Assembly: GCA_002077065.1 (NCBI GenBank) | Contig: NAJO01000001.1 | Coordinates: 372,001-436,000, forward strand | Length of the DNA stretch: 64,000 bases | From: Cryoendolithus antarcticus | Lineage: Eukaryota; Ascomycota; Dothideomycetes; Cladosporiales; Cladosporiaceae | Reading direction: 5' to 3' | Shown here: positions 1 through 11,433 of the stretch, piece after piece | Layout of the letters: each line of letters opens with the position of its first letter | How positions within the stretch are numbered: the first letter of the stretch is position 1 | Position numbers and translations under genes: made by a program | Notes under the pieces: model-generated | The model's database searches: none | What the model was told of the DNA's origin: nothing | Seen by the model: the letters and a program-made list of their open reading frames with translations, nothing else

Positions 1-646
1 AAAGGAAGACCTCCAGCTCTTCGCCCCACTCGGCTGCGGCATCCAGACCGGCGCAGGCACAGTCATCAACGCCGCCAAAGCCACGAAAGACGACATAGTC
101 TGCATCATGGGTCTCGGCGGTGTCGGGCTCTCCGCAATCATGGCCGCCAAAATCCAAGGATCTCGAATCATCATCGGCGTCGACCGCGTGCAGTCCCGTC
201 TCGAGCTCGCCAAAGAGCTAGGCGCAACCCACATCGTTGACGGCTCCGCTTTGAGAGAAGGCCAATCCCTCACGGACGCCATCAAAGCCCTTTCCGAAGA
301 CCTAGGCCCTACGGTCGTCATTGACACCACCGGCGCGCCGCCCCTGATTCAAGCTGGCTTCGACTCTGCGCGCAACAAAGGCCGCGTGATCCAAGTCGGC
401 TCCTCGCCGTTTGATTTCAACATGTCCATCAACATGTTCGCATTCATGATGCGGGGCGTGACTTTTAGCGGCGCTATTGAGGGACAAGCGTACCCGCCGG
501 AATTTGTGCCCAAGATGGTGCAGTGGTATCGGGATGGGAAGTTTCCGGTTGATAAGCTGGTGAAGTTTATGGCTGTTGATCAGTTTGAGCAGGCGTTGGA
601 GGAGATGCATAGTGGGAAGACTATCAAGCCTATACTTACGTACTAG
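1..646 (+). CDS. Zinc-type alcohol dehydrogenase, C-terminal part (MDR family)
   Basis: This is the C-terminal part of a medium-chain zinc-dependent alcohol dehydrogenase, open from base 2 and cut by the window edge, so the N-terminal zinc-binding half is not visible. The stretch GCGIQTGAGTVINAA followed by MGLGGVGLSA is the usual junction into the NAD(P)-binding Rossmann fold, and a GVDR segment follows where the cofactor-selecting acidic residue sits. The GCGIQTGAG form resembles aryl/benzyl alcohol dehydrogenases, so oxidation of an aromatic or branched alcohol is plausible but the substrate cannot be fixed. It ends with TAG at 644-646. The family is sure; the substrate is inference. Confidence 0.9.
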   Translation, partial: KEDLQLFAPLGCGIQTGAGTVINAAKATKDDIVCIMGLGGVGLSAIMAAKIQGSRIIIGVDRVQSRLELAKELGATHIVDGSALREGQSLTDAIKALSEDLGPTVVIDTTGAPPLIQAGFDSARNKGRVIQVGSSPFDFNMSINMFAFMMRGVTFSGAIEGQAYPPEFVPKMVQWYRDGKFPVDKLVKFMAVDQFEQALEEMHSGKTIKPILTY

Positions 647-988
647 ACTAAGAGTGGGACCCTCCGATAACTCTGGTGGAAGCTGGCTCAGACGTGCGCC
701 TGTGTGGGCTTACACTTCAAGGTGACACGAAGTCGTTGAGCAGCGGATAGGATCGCATCGACAAGTGTATGGAGGCAGTACTTCCCGTGAGAATCTATGA
801 TCATTCATTCCACAATTCGAACGGCGTGTTAGCAGTCATTATCCATTGGAATAATCGTTGCGATGGCACCTTGATGGCCTGATGAATCGCCAATGCCGAA
901 CTCCGCATAAATGTAGACATCATCACCTTGCCTCTGCTCCCCATGTCCATAACATCCACCCAGACAAAGCTCTGACAACTCGCCCACA
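647..988. other. Intergenic, ADH terminator side / COQ6 promoter
   Basis: No coding region, RNA gene or repeat was recognised. It presumably holds the 3' end of the dehydrogenase and the promoter of COQ6. Confidence 0.5.
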
Positions 989-2533
989 ATGCTCCTTTCC
1001 ACATCTCCCGCTCTCCGCGCCTCCTTCTTCGCCCTCCCCCCTTCCCTCCGTCGAGCCTGCTACGCCACAGCCGCCTCTCCCTCGGCTTCGCATCCCGAGA
1101 TCTTCGACCTTGTTTGCGTAGGCGGCGGACCCGCAGGCCTCAGCTTAATATCATCGCTAAAGTCTCAAGCTTCGACAAAGGGACTCAAGATCGCGCTTAT
1201 AGATGCACAAAAGTTGGCGTCCACTCCGAAGATTGGACTTGAGGATGGCGGAGCGAGGGAGTTCTCGAACCGCTGCTCGTCGCTCACGCCCGCTTCGGTG
1301 AAGTTCCTGAAGCGGATAGGGGCGTGGGAGAACGTGGCGCAAAATAGGGTGCAAGCGTACACGGGCATGGAGGTATGGGACGGCGTAAGCGGGGCAAAGA
1401 TCAATTTCGACCCTCTCGATCGAGGCAAAGTGGCGGGCGTGATGGAGAGTCTGGGGAGACTAGCGCCTGGCTCTAGCCTGGGAAAAAGTGCAAGCGAGGA
1501 GGGGCCGGGAGAGGTGGCGACGATGTGCGAGAACGACAATCTCACAGCCGCGCTGGGGGAGAGGGTACGAGGATTGGAGGGGGTGGAGGTGCTGGACGGA
1601 ATGAAGGTGGAGGGTATTGAGTTGGGGCCGGAGAAGGAGAAAGATGGTATGAGTCTGGATCTGTCGCTTTGGCCTGTACTGCGATTACCTGGCGACCGCA
1701 GGATCGCTGCCAGACTACTCGTCGGAGCCGACGGTGCGAATAGCCCGGTGCGGACGTTCGCAGACATACCGAGCAAAGGCTGGGACTACCACCAACACGG
1801 CGTCGTCGCGACACTGCAATTGGACCGAGTCTACGATGTATCCGCCCCTCGGAAGGCCTACCAACGCTTCCTCCCCACCGGCCCCATAGCCCTGCTCCCA
1901 TTGCCAGGCAACGCAGCAAGTCTAGTCTGGTCTACCACCACCGCCCTCGCCTCGCAGCTCAAATCCCTCCCGCCCGCAGAGTTCACAGCCGCCGTGAACG
2001 CAGCGTTCCGCTTACTCACGACAGATATCAGCTACATGCTCACGCACTCCACAGCCTCCCAGGATCTAGACTGGCGGGAGTCGCAAACCGACACCGCCGC
2101 TCTTGGCCTGCCGTTAGACTTCCCTCGCGTCGAATCCGTGGTCTCCGGCTCCATCGCCTCTTTTCCATTGCGCATGCGCCACGCCTCAACCTACACCGGC
2201 CACCGAATCGCCCTCATCGGCGACGCAGCACACACCATCCACCCCCTTGCCGGCCAAGGTCTAAATCTCGGTCTCGCTGACTCAGAATCTCTCGCCCGCC
2301 ACTTAGCTACCGGTATGGAAGCCGGCATGGACATCGGCAGTTGCTGGTGTCTTGATGGGTATGGGAGTGACAGGTGGGGCAAGAATAACGCGGTTATGGG
2401 GGTTGTGGATAAGGTCGGGAAGGCTTTTGGGGCGAGTGCTGGACCGGTCGTGTGGGCGAGGAGCGCGGGGTTTCGGGTCATTGAGGGGATGGGGTGGGTT
2501 AAGGGGGGTTTGATGAGGGGGGCTAGTGGATGA
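989..2533 (+). CDS. COQ6: COQ6-like ubiquinone biosynthesis flavin monooxygenase
   Basis: A 514-residue FAD-dependent aromatic hydroxylase of the UbiH/COQ6 family, which hydroxylates the ring of coenzyme Q precursors on the matrix face of the inner mitochondrial membrane. The N-terminus (about 30 residues, rich in Arg, Ala and Ser, no acidic residues) looks like a mitochondrial presequence. The FAD-binding motif VCVGGGPAGLSL lies near residues 42-53, a VGADGANSPVR motif is central, and GDAAHTIHPLAGQGLNLG near 411-428 is the second flavin motif of the family. The ATG at 989 has A at -3. It reads as one uninterrupted exon, and length agrees with fungal COQ6. Confidence 0.93.
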   Translation: MLLSTSPALRASFFALPPSLRRACYATAASPSASHPEIFDLVCVGGGPAGLSLISSLKSQASTKGLKIALIDAQKLASTPKIGLEDGGAREFSNRCSSLTPASVKFLKRIGAWENVAQNRVQAYTGMEVWDGVSGAKINFDPLDRGKVAGVMESLGRLAPGSSLGKSASEEGPGEVATMCENDNLTAALGERVRGLEGVEVLDGMKVEGIELGPEKEKDGMSLDLSLWPVLRLPGDRRIAARLLVGADGANSPVRTFADIPSKGWDYHQHGVVATLQLDRVYDVSAPRKAYQRFLPTGPIALLPLPGNAASLVWSTTTALASQLKSLPPAEFTAAVNAAFRLLTTDISYMLTHSTASQDLDWRESQTDTAALGLPLDFPRVESVVSGSIASFPLRMRHASTYTGHRIALIGDAAHTIHPLAGQGLNLGLADSESLARHLATGMEAGMDIGSCWCLDGYGSDRWGKNNAVMGVVDKVGKAFGASAGPVVWARSAGFRVIEGMGWVKGGLMRGASG

Positions 2534-3257
2534 GTGCAAGGAGGTTGTAGATATGTAGGTCTGTGTATCATGTAGCGTACAACGAGCGACAGCTTTTGCC
2601 ATGGTTGTAGTTCTCGTCATTCACCCGAGCTACTGATCGTCTGAGCATCGCTTCCATCAGCTTCAGCGGGCGTGGGCCATGCCACGATGAAGCTACTGAG
2701 CACAAGCTTCTCGCATCTCTCTCCAATATCGCCTGTGGCGTGTAACGCCAGTCCTACGCCGTAGAACATGTCTTGGCCATCTTTCTCCGCGATGCAACGC
2801 TGCTCCAATTGAAGTCCCACACCATTCGGACGGCTCGTTAAGCTGGTACCTGGCGCTGAATAACATTAGCCGTCGCGAGGCAATCTTTGTTGCAAAGGCG
2901 GATCCGCAACGCACAGTGGTGCCGGTCTACCATATCGTACTGTCAATGCGGTGGTAGCAGCCATTTCCCAGGAACGGCGCTTCTTGAGTCGGCTTTGCCA
3001 GGCCAGGCTCGTGTCCGCATCTCCTCACAGCGACCATCCAGCAGGCTGACACGGCATGTTGCAGACCGTCGTGCTCGTCATCTCCATGCGCGTGCACGAT
3101 GCATCGCCGTACGACAGCGCGAAGCATAGTGACGACGAGACCAAGCGTCCTTGGGGATGCATATAAGTCAAGTGAAGGGGCGCAGTCACGGTTCCGCAAG
3201 AGCACGAGCGTCTTGTCACTCGGAACTCTCTCACCAGGTCTCGAGTGCACATCATCT
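2534..3257. other. Intergenic between convergent COQ6 and TRS31
   Basis: The two flanking genes converge here, so this is shared 3' sequence. Short overlapping frames exist on both strands but none has motifs or domain character. Confidence 0.45.
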
Positions 3258-3935
3258 TCAGCCTGCACTTTTGAACGCCTCCTCCCTAGCCAACACGCTC
3301 TCCTTGAATCTCAACAGGAAGATCGTCTTCCCCGGCCACATCTCATCCCCCTCTCCCGCCCAATGCGCACTGACACCCTCCGTCTCAAATCCCGCCGCAT
3401 CACAAACCCCCTCCACAATACCCGCCACGAAAGCAGCGCAATTCAACTGACTCATCTCCTTTGGAATACTAATATAAGTATTCACCACTGGCTCATTATC
3501 AACAATCATATACTCCTCCTTCTTACTGGTGCTCTGCTCTAACGCATCCGCACTGCGATTAAACAGCGCCCGCCACAGCGTCGTGTGAACGAACTGCAGC
3601 AAATCTAGGAGCCGCGTCGGTCGGGCAGCGGAGCGCGGCGGTTGACGATAGAGGAGCAAGTCGAGGAGCTTGAGGCCAATGGGGTAGCCGGCGCGGTTCA
3701 GGCGGGACTCAAGCTCGGCTACTGAAGGGGAGAGGGCGTGGTGGTAGGAGATGAGGGTGTTGAAGAGGTAGGCGAAGCTGGCTAGGGAGGTTTCGGCGGT
3801 TTTGGTGCGGTTGAGGTTGCGGTCGTATATTGTTTTGCGGTTTGAGGGCATGCGGAGGGAGGGGACGAAGGGTTTGCGGGGAGGGAGGGGGGTGATGGTC
3901 AGGGTTTGGGTGGTGGTCGTGGGAGGGGTGGCCAT
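3258..3935 (-). CDS. TRS31: TRAPP complex subunit Trs31 (TRAPPC5)
   Basis: A 225-residue Bet3-superfamily subunit of the TRAPP tethering complex, which acts as a Ypt1/Rab1 exchange factor in ER-Golgi traffic. A variable Thr/Pro-rich N-terminus of about 35 residues precedes the conserved core starting at TIYDRNLNRTKTAETSLASF. The strongest marker is the block KKEEYMIVDNEPVVNTYISI, followed by an LNCAAFVAGIVEGVCDAAGF segment, both diagnostic of TRAPPC5. Length lies between human TRAPPC5 and yeast Trs31. The ATG at 3933-3935 starts just before the Pro/Thr-rich leader. It is a single exon. Confidence 0.93.
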   Translation of the reverse strand: MATPPTTTTQTLTITPLPPRKPFVPSLRMPSNRKTIYDRNLNRTKTAETSLASFAYLFNTLISYHHALSPSVAELESRLNRAGYPIGLKLLDLLLYRQPPRSAARPTRLLDLLQFVHTTLWRALFNRSADALEQSTSKKEEYMIVDNEPVVNTYISIPKEMSQLNCAAFVAGIVEGVCDAAGFETEGVSAHWAGEGDEMWPGKTIFLLRFKESVLAREEAFKSAG

Positions 3936-5548
3936 GGCGGGCGGAGGCGTTGGTCACAACTTCCAATTGTTCAATTGTGAGGATGCATATTGAAGCGTAA
4001 CTCGATCGAGCGGCTTAGTCACGCTTCGAGACGCTTGGACCATCGCGAATCTCAAAGCGGCGATTGCGACTCTCTGTGGGCAACAATAATGACAAGTCAA
4101 GTTGCCTACAAATGTGTGAGAACGCAACATCCACTCTCGATCCTCCATTTCCATTCTGGTCAAGCAAGATTATGGTGACTGGGTGATGCCAGAACTTGAG
4201 AAGCCAGGCGCAAAGCGGCTGTGGCTCTGTAGGAATACATGACAGCCTCAACGGTCCCGTAAACCCATGATAGACCCCTCCTTCGCCCTTCAACGGTCTC
4301 CGCTCATGGACACTGCGCAATCTGGAGGCATTCGAACATTGGAAGCAATCTCTTTCTCTGGACGATCGCGTGGTCGTCCCACATTGCGTGGGCTTGCACT
4401 GGCATGTGATTGAAGTCAATATACCCGGCTGGTTGCTATACCCGGCTTGATCGCGAACTCGTGCTTATGCCGCGCGCCATGTGATATTCAAGACACGCAT
4501 GCGGAGCGGAGCAGCCATTGGCGTGGTTTCATGCAGCATGTAGCTGCTAGAGAATCGAAGTCAAGCCCTGAACTGCAATGTCGCAGAACATCGACATCCT
4601 AATCGGCCCTCCTCCTCAAAGATCTCACTCCCTGCGTCGGCCCCATCATCCTTACATGCACCCCACGAAAGAGGCTTGTGATGGAAACGGCGCCACGTAC
4701 CAAAGTACCGACGTACCTCCACCCATTGCGCGGAATCCGATCTAACTTTCTCGTCTCCGCGCATCATCTGCGGCAGAAGCTCGCGTGACGCAAGCGCAAG
4801 CTTCGACTCTGATGCAGCATGGCGCTTTGTCGGAAGACTTGCTTCTTCTCCTACGGACTCGGCGCAATGCATTGCTCATGTCGTCTCAAAGACGGTGCAG
4901 GTCAGCGATGAACAGTGCTCGAAGTGATGCGCTCACAGCACAGCCATCACCGCAATGCATCCGAAACCTATCATCTATTTGCGGCCGTCGCAGGATCGCA
5001 GACGCCTCCGTCGCTCAGCCCTGACTCGCACGGTCGTGGCCGAAAGCGGACAAGACTCCACCTTCACATGCTTCGGAACTGCGTGAGGAGACGCCGCGCC
5101 CAGGCGAATGGCAAGTGTGATCACTGGATTCCTCTCGCCTTGCTGTGTGTAGTCTTCTCATAGGCATTGCGTTGTTATTGTATTCTATAGTCCGGACATC
5201 CTTAGCTGTATCTGTCAATCTGGAGAATTGGATCACTTCTCGCAGTCAAAAGAGCGCAAACAGAGCAGTCACATGCCAGCCGGTCGGCAGTTCCGTCTCG
5301 ACTCCAGCTCTAATTGATGGAACCCGGCTTTCACATGTTGCGCTGACTTCGCGAATGACGAGACGACCATTTCAAACGCGAAGAATTTGGGGTATCAGAC
5401 CAATAGATTCGCGACCAGTCGCCAGTCGCCCAACTACACATTATCCTCGCCGTCCTCCTGTCCTCTGGCTTCCATTTCCGCTTACCACCTCACCAAACCC
5501 GCTGAGGGACATTACTATAAACCTGCTGGCAACTCTCGTACCTTCAAG
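3936..5548. other. Intergenic, 1.6 kb between divergent genes
   Basis: This separates the divergent TRS31 and PARG-like genes and must contain both promoters. Several overlapping short frames occur on both strands, but none shows a recognisable domain or a convincing splice chain. I see no repeat or RNA gene. Confidence 0.45.
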
Positions 5549-7177
5549 ATGCTCAACAATCCACCGCCGTTGGCTCCTCCACTTCTCAACGCAACGACAC
5601 GCCGCGCGGAACGTGCCAGGAGAGCAATGGATACCATCAAAAGCGCCGTACCGGAAATCATGCGATCGAGTCCACGTGTGCGGCATGGCGTCCACAAGGC
5701 ACAAGTGCATTGCGATCCAGAGGCGCGGGATATTGTCGGAAGTGTTGGTGGAGATGTAGGAACACACGTTAAGATCCGACTGCAATGCCAGGACACGCTT
5801 TCCGTCGCTGCTAGATTGTCGGAACGCCCGTTCGCGATCAAGCGTACTGCTGCTTCGACGACCAAGTCGCAACAACACCCCAATGTCGCAGTCTTGAATA
5901 TGGCATCCACTGTCAAGCGTGGTGGCGGGTTCCTTGACGGTGCTAACAGCCAGGAAGAGTTTCTTTGCGCGCGTACCACTTTGTGGGCCTCGCTGTGGGA
6001 AGAGCTTTATCCTCTGCCAGAGACAGGCGGAATCTGGTCGCCAGACATGATGGTATTCCGCGACTCAACACCGGAGGCTAATGACCTCGAGAAACGGGAC
6101 CGGTACTTCGTCGATGTGATCTCCGCGGGCATGATTCGTTTCCCTGCACGTGGCCGGACTGACGAGCGCGAGGCGAACTGCAGTTGTGGCGTCAGCTACT
6201 GTGATCGCGACAAGGATATCGTGACGCGGAAGATGAAAGCCGTCCTACGCCTAGCGGAGAGCAAGGGTGTTGAGAAGCTGGTCCTCGGCGCATGGGGGTG
6301 TGGAGCTTACAACAACCCGGTGCACCAGGTTGCGAACATCTGGCGGAAGGTGATCGCCGGCTCGCCGAGACAGAGGCGGCCGAACACAGAGCGGTGGTCT
6401 GGCATCAGGGAGATCGTCTTTGCCATCCCAGATCGCAGCATGCTGCACGAATTCGAGAAGGCTTTTGCCGGCGTTCTCTGCACCGAGCCTCAAGTCTCGC
6501 CAGCCCAAGATGCCACAGATGCCGGCGTCGAACGCACAGCCCAAGACGCCCACACCTCCGACCTCATCGCCAAGATCGCTCTAGTAGAGCTCGACCTCGA
6601 GCAAGGCCCCAACCCCCAGCGCCGACGTCGCTTACGCGCCCAACTAGCAGATCTCAACCGCGACTTGACCCGAGGACTAGCTAACAAAGCAGCCCAAAAC
6701 GAAGATCTGACTCTCCAAGAAGACGAAGAGATCGAAGACTTCGTCGTCTCCGGCTTCCCCGGCTCAGACGGCGAAGACAACAGCTGCTTCAACTTTGACG
6801 AAAACGACATAGCGTCCGACAGCAGCGACGCAGAGCGCAGCGAGATCTACGAGTTCCGCCCTGGCGCTTTGCAATCCGCTCGCGCATCTGACCGCGGTGA
6901 TGCTGCGTTCGACGACGACATAAGCTGTGCTTTCGACATTATCCCTCGCGCGAGTCCGAAGTTCGACGCGCAGAGTGGGTGGTTTGCGGGGAGTATGGAC
7001 GAGCTGACGAAGATGTTGAAGTTGGGGCATGTGGCTAGGGGGAGTGGGTCGGAGCCGGGGAGTCCGAGTGTGAGAGGTGAGGGGCCGCCGCCGCTGGAGA
7101 TCGATGAAGGGGTCGTTGATGCGTATCTTTCGAGGTATGGGGGGACTGATGGGGAGGTTGAAGAGGGGGTGAGGTAG
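5549..7177 (+). CDS. Microbial-type PARG-like macrodomain protein (DUF2263)
   Basis: A 542-residue protein with a microbial-type poly(ADP-ribose) glycohydrolase catalytic domain, expected to hydrolyse ADP-ribose polymer or related conjugates. The catalytic signature GGG-X7-QEE is complete (GGG at about 125-127, QEE at 135-137), and the later block LVLGAWGCGAYNNPV is the phosphate-binding loop of this family. The frame is open upstream to 5387 without an ATG; I chose ATG 5549, which has A at -3. After about residue 330 the protein continues with some 200 residues of acidic, low-complexity sequence (runs of Asp, Glu and Ser) unlike a folded enzyme. The catalytic residues are present, so activity is plausible; the role of the tail is unknown. 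Confidence 0.85.
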   Translation: MLNNPPPLAPPLLNATTRRAERARRAMDTIKSAVPEIMRSSPRVRHGVHKAQVHCDPEARDIVGSVGGDVGTHVKIRLQCQDTLSVAARLSERPFAIKRTAASTTKSQQHPNVAVLNMASTVKRGGGFLDGANSQEEFLCARTTLWASLWEELYPLPETGGIWSPDMMVFRDSTPEANDLEKRDRYFVDVISAGMIRFPARGRTDEREANCSCGVSYCDRDKDIVTRKMKAVLRLAESKGVEKLVLGAWGCGAYNNPVHQVANIWRKVIAGSPRQRRPNTERWSGIREIVFAIPDRSMLHEFEKAFAGVLCTEPQVSPAQDATDAGVERTAQDAHTSDLIAKIALVELDLEQGPNPQRRRRLRAQLADLNRDLTRGLANKAAQNEDLTLQEDEEIEDFVVSGFPGSDGEDNSCFNFDENDIASDSSDAERSEIYEFRPGALQSARASDRGDAAFDDDISCAFDIIPRASPKFDAQSGWFAGSMDELTKMLKLGHVARGSGSEPGSPSVRGEGPPPLEIDEGVVDAYLSRYGGTDGEVEEGVR

Positions 7178-7864
7178 TTTGAGGTTTGGGCGGGGGTGTC
7201 TATTAGCGGGTTTTGCATTGGGGGGAATATATGAAAGGGATGTAGGGTATAGCATTGCGTTGCTTCTAAGTACATTTTCCACAGCATTCGGTGTGCTCTC
7301 ACCGTTGATCAAATTGTTCCGTGACCGACCGCTTGCTGGCCGAAGTTGGCGGACGGCTTCCGGCGTCCTGCTGAAGCAGCCACTTGCCCAGACTTCTGTT
7401 AAGGATACAGGATACAGATCGCTTGCCACAGGGCGTTGCACGGGATATGCTTTCGCACACAATTTGAAACGAACGATATTGTTGTCGATTACATGTAGGC
7501 AGCACTGTAAAGGTTGAGAGCAGACGAGACGCTGGTGAACGAACCCCTGCCTAGCGAGTCACTACGCCCAATACGGCAACACCACTCACGTGACATCTTC
7601 ACAATAGCAGCGTGACGGTGGAATCTGAATGTTTTCTTCCATGATGTTCGCGCACAGGTGATTTGGTTGAGCATCGCTATATGTCGCATGAGCTGAACTT
7701 CCCCACCAGTCATTACTTCCGCACCAAGGCTCTTGTACTTACATACTTTCGACCTGTCCCCGAGTCTATCCATTACCCCATGATATGCAAATGCTGGCAA
7801 ACGTTGATGCCTGCTGCTATGCCCAGCCTGCGCCTGGTGCATTGATCGATGCTACCCTCCTAAT
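7178..7864. other. Intergenic between convergent PARG-like gene and RAD5
   Basis: Shared 3' region of two convergent genes. No gene, RNA or repeat was recognised. Confidence 0.45.
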
Positions 7865-10800
7865 CTAGCTGAGCAGCTCCCTAATATCCTCGATCCTCTG
7901 CAACTTCTTCTCGTCCTCGCTCATCATACCCAGCGAGCTCGCACTGCATGTCACAAAGTCAGTCACACTTTCAGGTACAAGGCATATCACGGCAACACTC
8001 ACATGAACTTCTTTCTATCCTGCACCCGCAACATCTTCTCCTCAATACTCCCCTCAACCACAAACCTCACGACCTTCACCTCCTCAGTCTGCCCCATCCG
8101 ATGCACGCGATCGATGGCCTGCGCTTCGACAGCAAAGCTCCACCACGGGTCCATCATGTACACCCGTTCCGCGCACGTTAGGTTCAAGCCCACGCCGCCT
8201 GCTCGCAGACTTAGCAACAGTACGCAGCTTTTCGGGCGAGTTGTGAAGTCCGTCAGGACGCGAGCTCGTTCTTTCTGCGACAGCGAGCCGTCGAAACGGA
8301 GCGAGGGGATGCGGGCGGCTGTTAGGGCCGGCGCGAGGAGGTCGAGGAAGGAGGTGAATTGGGAGAAGATTACGGACTTTGCTTGAGGGTGGGTACGGCG
8401 GAGAGTTCTGAGGTGGGTAAGCAGAGTCTTGATCTTAGCGCTGGAGAGGGTGTTGGCGCGGCGGAGGGAGATGCGCGGGACCGGTGTTACGGCGGGCTTG
8501 ATAACAGCGGCGGGCTGAGTGGATGTGTAGAGGTCTTCCTCTTCGTTCTCGTCGAGCGTGGCGAAGGCGTTGGTAAGAGTCTGCGCGGGCTTCTCGGCAG
8601 GTGTGCTTGAGCCCGAGTCCAAGTCATCGGCATCGTGGCGCACGACCTCGAAGACGTCTTTGGCGTTGATGGGTTCGCGGCAGTTGAAGCAGCGGGGGAG
8701 CTCGTTCTTGTCTTTCTGGTGCTCGATGTAGTCTAGTAGGCACTTCTTGCAGGCCGAATGCCAGCAGCCTGTCACTGCTTGCTCTTCCATGGGTTCCTCG
8801 CTGCAGATCGGGCATTCCATATCGTGGTCTTCCTGTATTTGCTTGAGGATATGCGTGCCGAACTTGCTGGCATCTTGATCGCCTTCATCTGCCCGGAAGC
8901 GTTCGAGCAGTGCGGTCAAGTCCATGTCGTCTGCAAGACCATTGGCAATGTCGGCAGCAGCCGCAGCATCTTCCTCCTCCTCCACAATGTTCTTATTGCG
9001 TGTCAGAACAGGGTGACAGCACGTTTGCCGAAGGCGCAGGATCTGTGCGAAGATCGTCGTGTAACTCTTCATGAGCGTTCCTGCCTCGACATTCGAGTTG
9101 AAAGTACGCTTTGCACGTGCGAAGATAAGATCGTACACTTCCCTTTCATTATCGCTCAGCTTGACACGCTCGATATCGATCATGCGCGGGGGCAATGGGA
9201 CCAATGCCTGACCATCGGGCGTCTTCATGTCTTTCGTCCGGCGCAACACGAGTGGCTCGAGTACCGTCTGCACGACATCGAGTGCTCGCACAAAGTCCCC
9301 CTTTTCGAAGGGTAGGGTGACGAATGTCTTCCAGAAGCTGAAGTTACTCCATGGCTCGACGCGCAGGAAGCGGACTAAGCTGAAGAGATCCTCAAGCCTG
9401 TTCACGATGGGTGTACCCGTCAGCGTCCAGCGATGTGTCGCAGCCAGTTCGTAGCACGCCTTAGCAGTCTTCGAAGATCTGTTCTTGATCATGTGCGCTT
9501 CATCGAGGATGATGCGCCAATAGTTCACACTGAACAGCCCGCCATGCGATCCGCGATTGCCGCCATTCGCTGCGACCGAGTTGAACTCGCTTAAGATAGT
9601 ACCATAGGATGTGATGATCACATTTGGCGCAGTGGCAGCATTGGCTGCGCAACAGAGCGTCTGCAGATTGACGTTCTTCTCTGTGCCGTAGTACATGAGT
9701 GTCTTCAATGTGCCATCTTCGGATGCCTTCTCTGCCTCACTCTGCCACTGTGCAAGCAATGACATCGGTGCGACTACAAGCGTGGTAGCCGGCGCCGAGA
9801 CGACTTCCGTACTTGATTTCTGCAGCCTCGGCAGCGTGGTCATAGTCTCGCTTTTGGCTGAGCGCAACGCAGCCCGCTGCTCAGGTGACGTGTGAGAGTG
9901 AATCAAGGCAAGCATCTCTATTGTCTTGCCCAATCCCATCTCGTCGGCTAGAATTCCGCCAAGGCAGGTCTGCTCTTGCACTGGGAACTCGAGACTCATC
10001 TCACCGCTGTAGGGATTGACGTAGAACGATGACTGATCAGTCACGGCGGGCAAATCCTGGTCATCGGCATCTTTCGTTGGCCACGCATACTCTTCCCAGA
10101 GTGGGTGCATTGATAGCTCCTTGTGATCCTGCTTCTCGGCTGTCTCCTTGGCAAGCATCCAGTGCAGCGCTTGCTTCTGGTACTTCCGCAGATCCATCCG
10201 AAACGTTGACGCCGGCTGAGCGGTGGGAGTATTGAAGTCGAAAGACTGGGCCTTCTTGTAGAGCGTATCCAGCTGATCTTGCTCAAGCTCTTCGCCTTCC
10301 TCCTTTTCTTCTGTCGGAGACGACTCGCCATTCTCTGGCGTTCCTGGCTTGCTCTTCTTCGCATCTTGCTGCTCGTACTGCTCTGCTACCTCAGCAGCCC
10401 TCAGGATGCCTTCACGCTTGTGCTTTGCGGTCGTCTCGTTGACCTTCGAAGGCTGCAAGTTGATCTCGGAGAACAGCTTCACAAGACCCACTTGGCGTAT
10501 CCGCAAGTCACGCTCATCCGTTGACTCCTTGGCTTCGAAGATGCTCGTCTCTCGATTACTTTCCAGTGGCTTGATGAAGTTGGCGCTTTCAAACGCACTT
10601 TTCAACAGATAACATTTCAACTGCAGGAAGATCGTCTCGTTTGTCCGTATCCGCTCAGGAGCGTAGACGCAATGTCCCTCGAAAGTGCATAGCTTCTGAT
10701 CTACAAGCGTGCTTACCCATGCTGCACTTTCCTTCTCAAGTCTGCCAATCTCACTGCCACGCATATTTGTGAATCGTACGATGAGATCCTGCGTCTTGCG

Positions 10801-11433
10801 TATCACTTGTCTCGTCTTGCCACCTCGACCAGGCTTCTGCACTGCTTGCTGTTTAACTCGCTCGATCCGAACCTCATCGCCTGGCTTCAGCAAGCCAGTG
10901 CCGCTCGTAGTTGTCCAGCCAGCAACGCCCAGAGCTCCAATATAGCGCTTGACAGGAGTCTTGTCAAACAGTGCCGGCTTCGTACCCTGTATCGTGATCG
11001 GCGTCCTTGCAGCGGTTCCCGTACTTGCAGACTTCCTGCGCGGCTGCCCGAACCCCGGCTCGAAGGTCGAATCAACGCTGGAGTCGCTAGCTGATGCTTG
11101 CTCATCTAAATTCCGGTCGAAGGTGCCATCAAACCAGGCATTCACGGCCGCCTCCATGTTAGATCCATATCGATGTTGCAGCACTCTGCCCGTGTGCATC
11201 GAGATGGGTGTCACGACGAACGCTGCAAAGGCCTTGCGGTCAAACTTTCCCGGCTTCTTGACATTGCTGGCCTGTCGCTCCAAAGCTGGTATAGTTGGCT
11301 GAGCTCTACTCTCGTGGACTGAGCTCGTCTCCGCAGGAAAGGTTGGAGGCACTTCATGTTCCTGCTCCGGCTCGTCATCCACGAAGAACCTCCTCTTCTT
11401 GTGCGGACGCTGGTCCAGTGTGATATCCGCCAT
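7865..11433 (-). CDS. RAD5: RAD5-like DNA repair helicase / ubiquitin ligase (2 exons)
   Basis: A 1169-residue SWI2/SNF2 ATPase of post-replication repair, expected to promote PCNA polyubiquitination and fork remodelling in the nucleus. Order: basic N-terminus, HIRAN domain (about 163-285), SNF2 ATPase with DEMGLGKT (497-504) and DEAH (644-647) split by a C3HC4 RING finger (about 874-920, CPIC...CWHSAC...CFNC), then helicase C with SLRAGGVGLNL and the arginine-finger motif DRVHRMGQ. The uninterrupted frame stops at 7999 after KKFM, but a donor GTGAGT begins at 8002 and an acceptor AG lies at 7944-7945. Removing this 59 bp intron gives a 25-residue tail, ASSLGMMS...RIEDIRELLS, expected for this family. 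It is divergent from the gene at 11723. Confidence 0.93.

Noticed and set aside
1165..1919. Antisense frames of 125-203 codons inside COQ6
   Set aside because: They are shadows of the GC-rich coding strand: low complexity, Ser/Pro/Arg-rich, no domain, no promoter logic.
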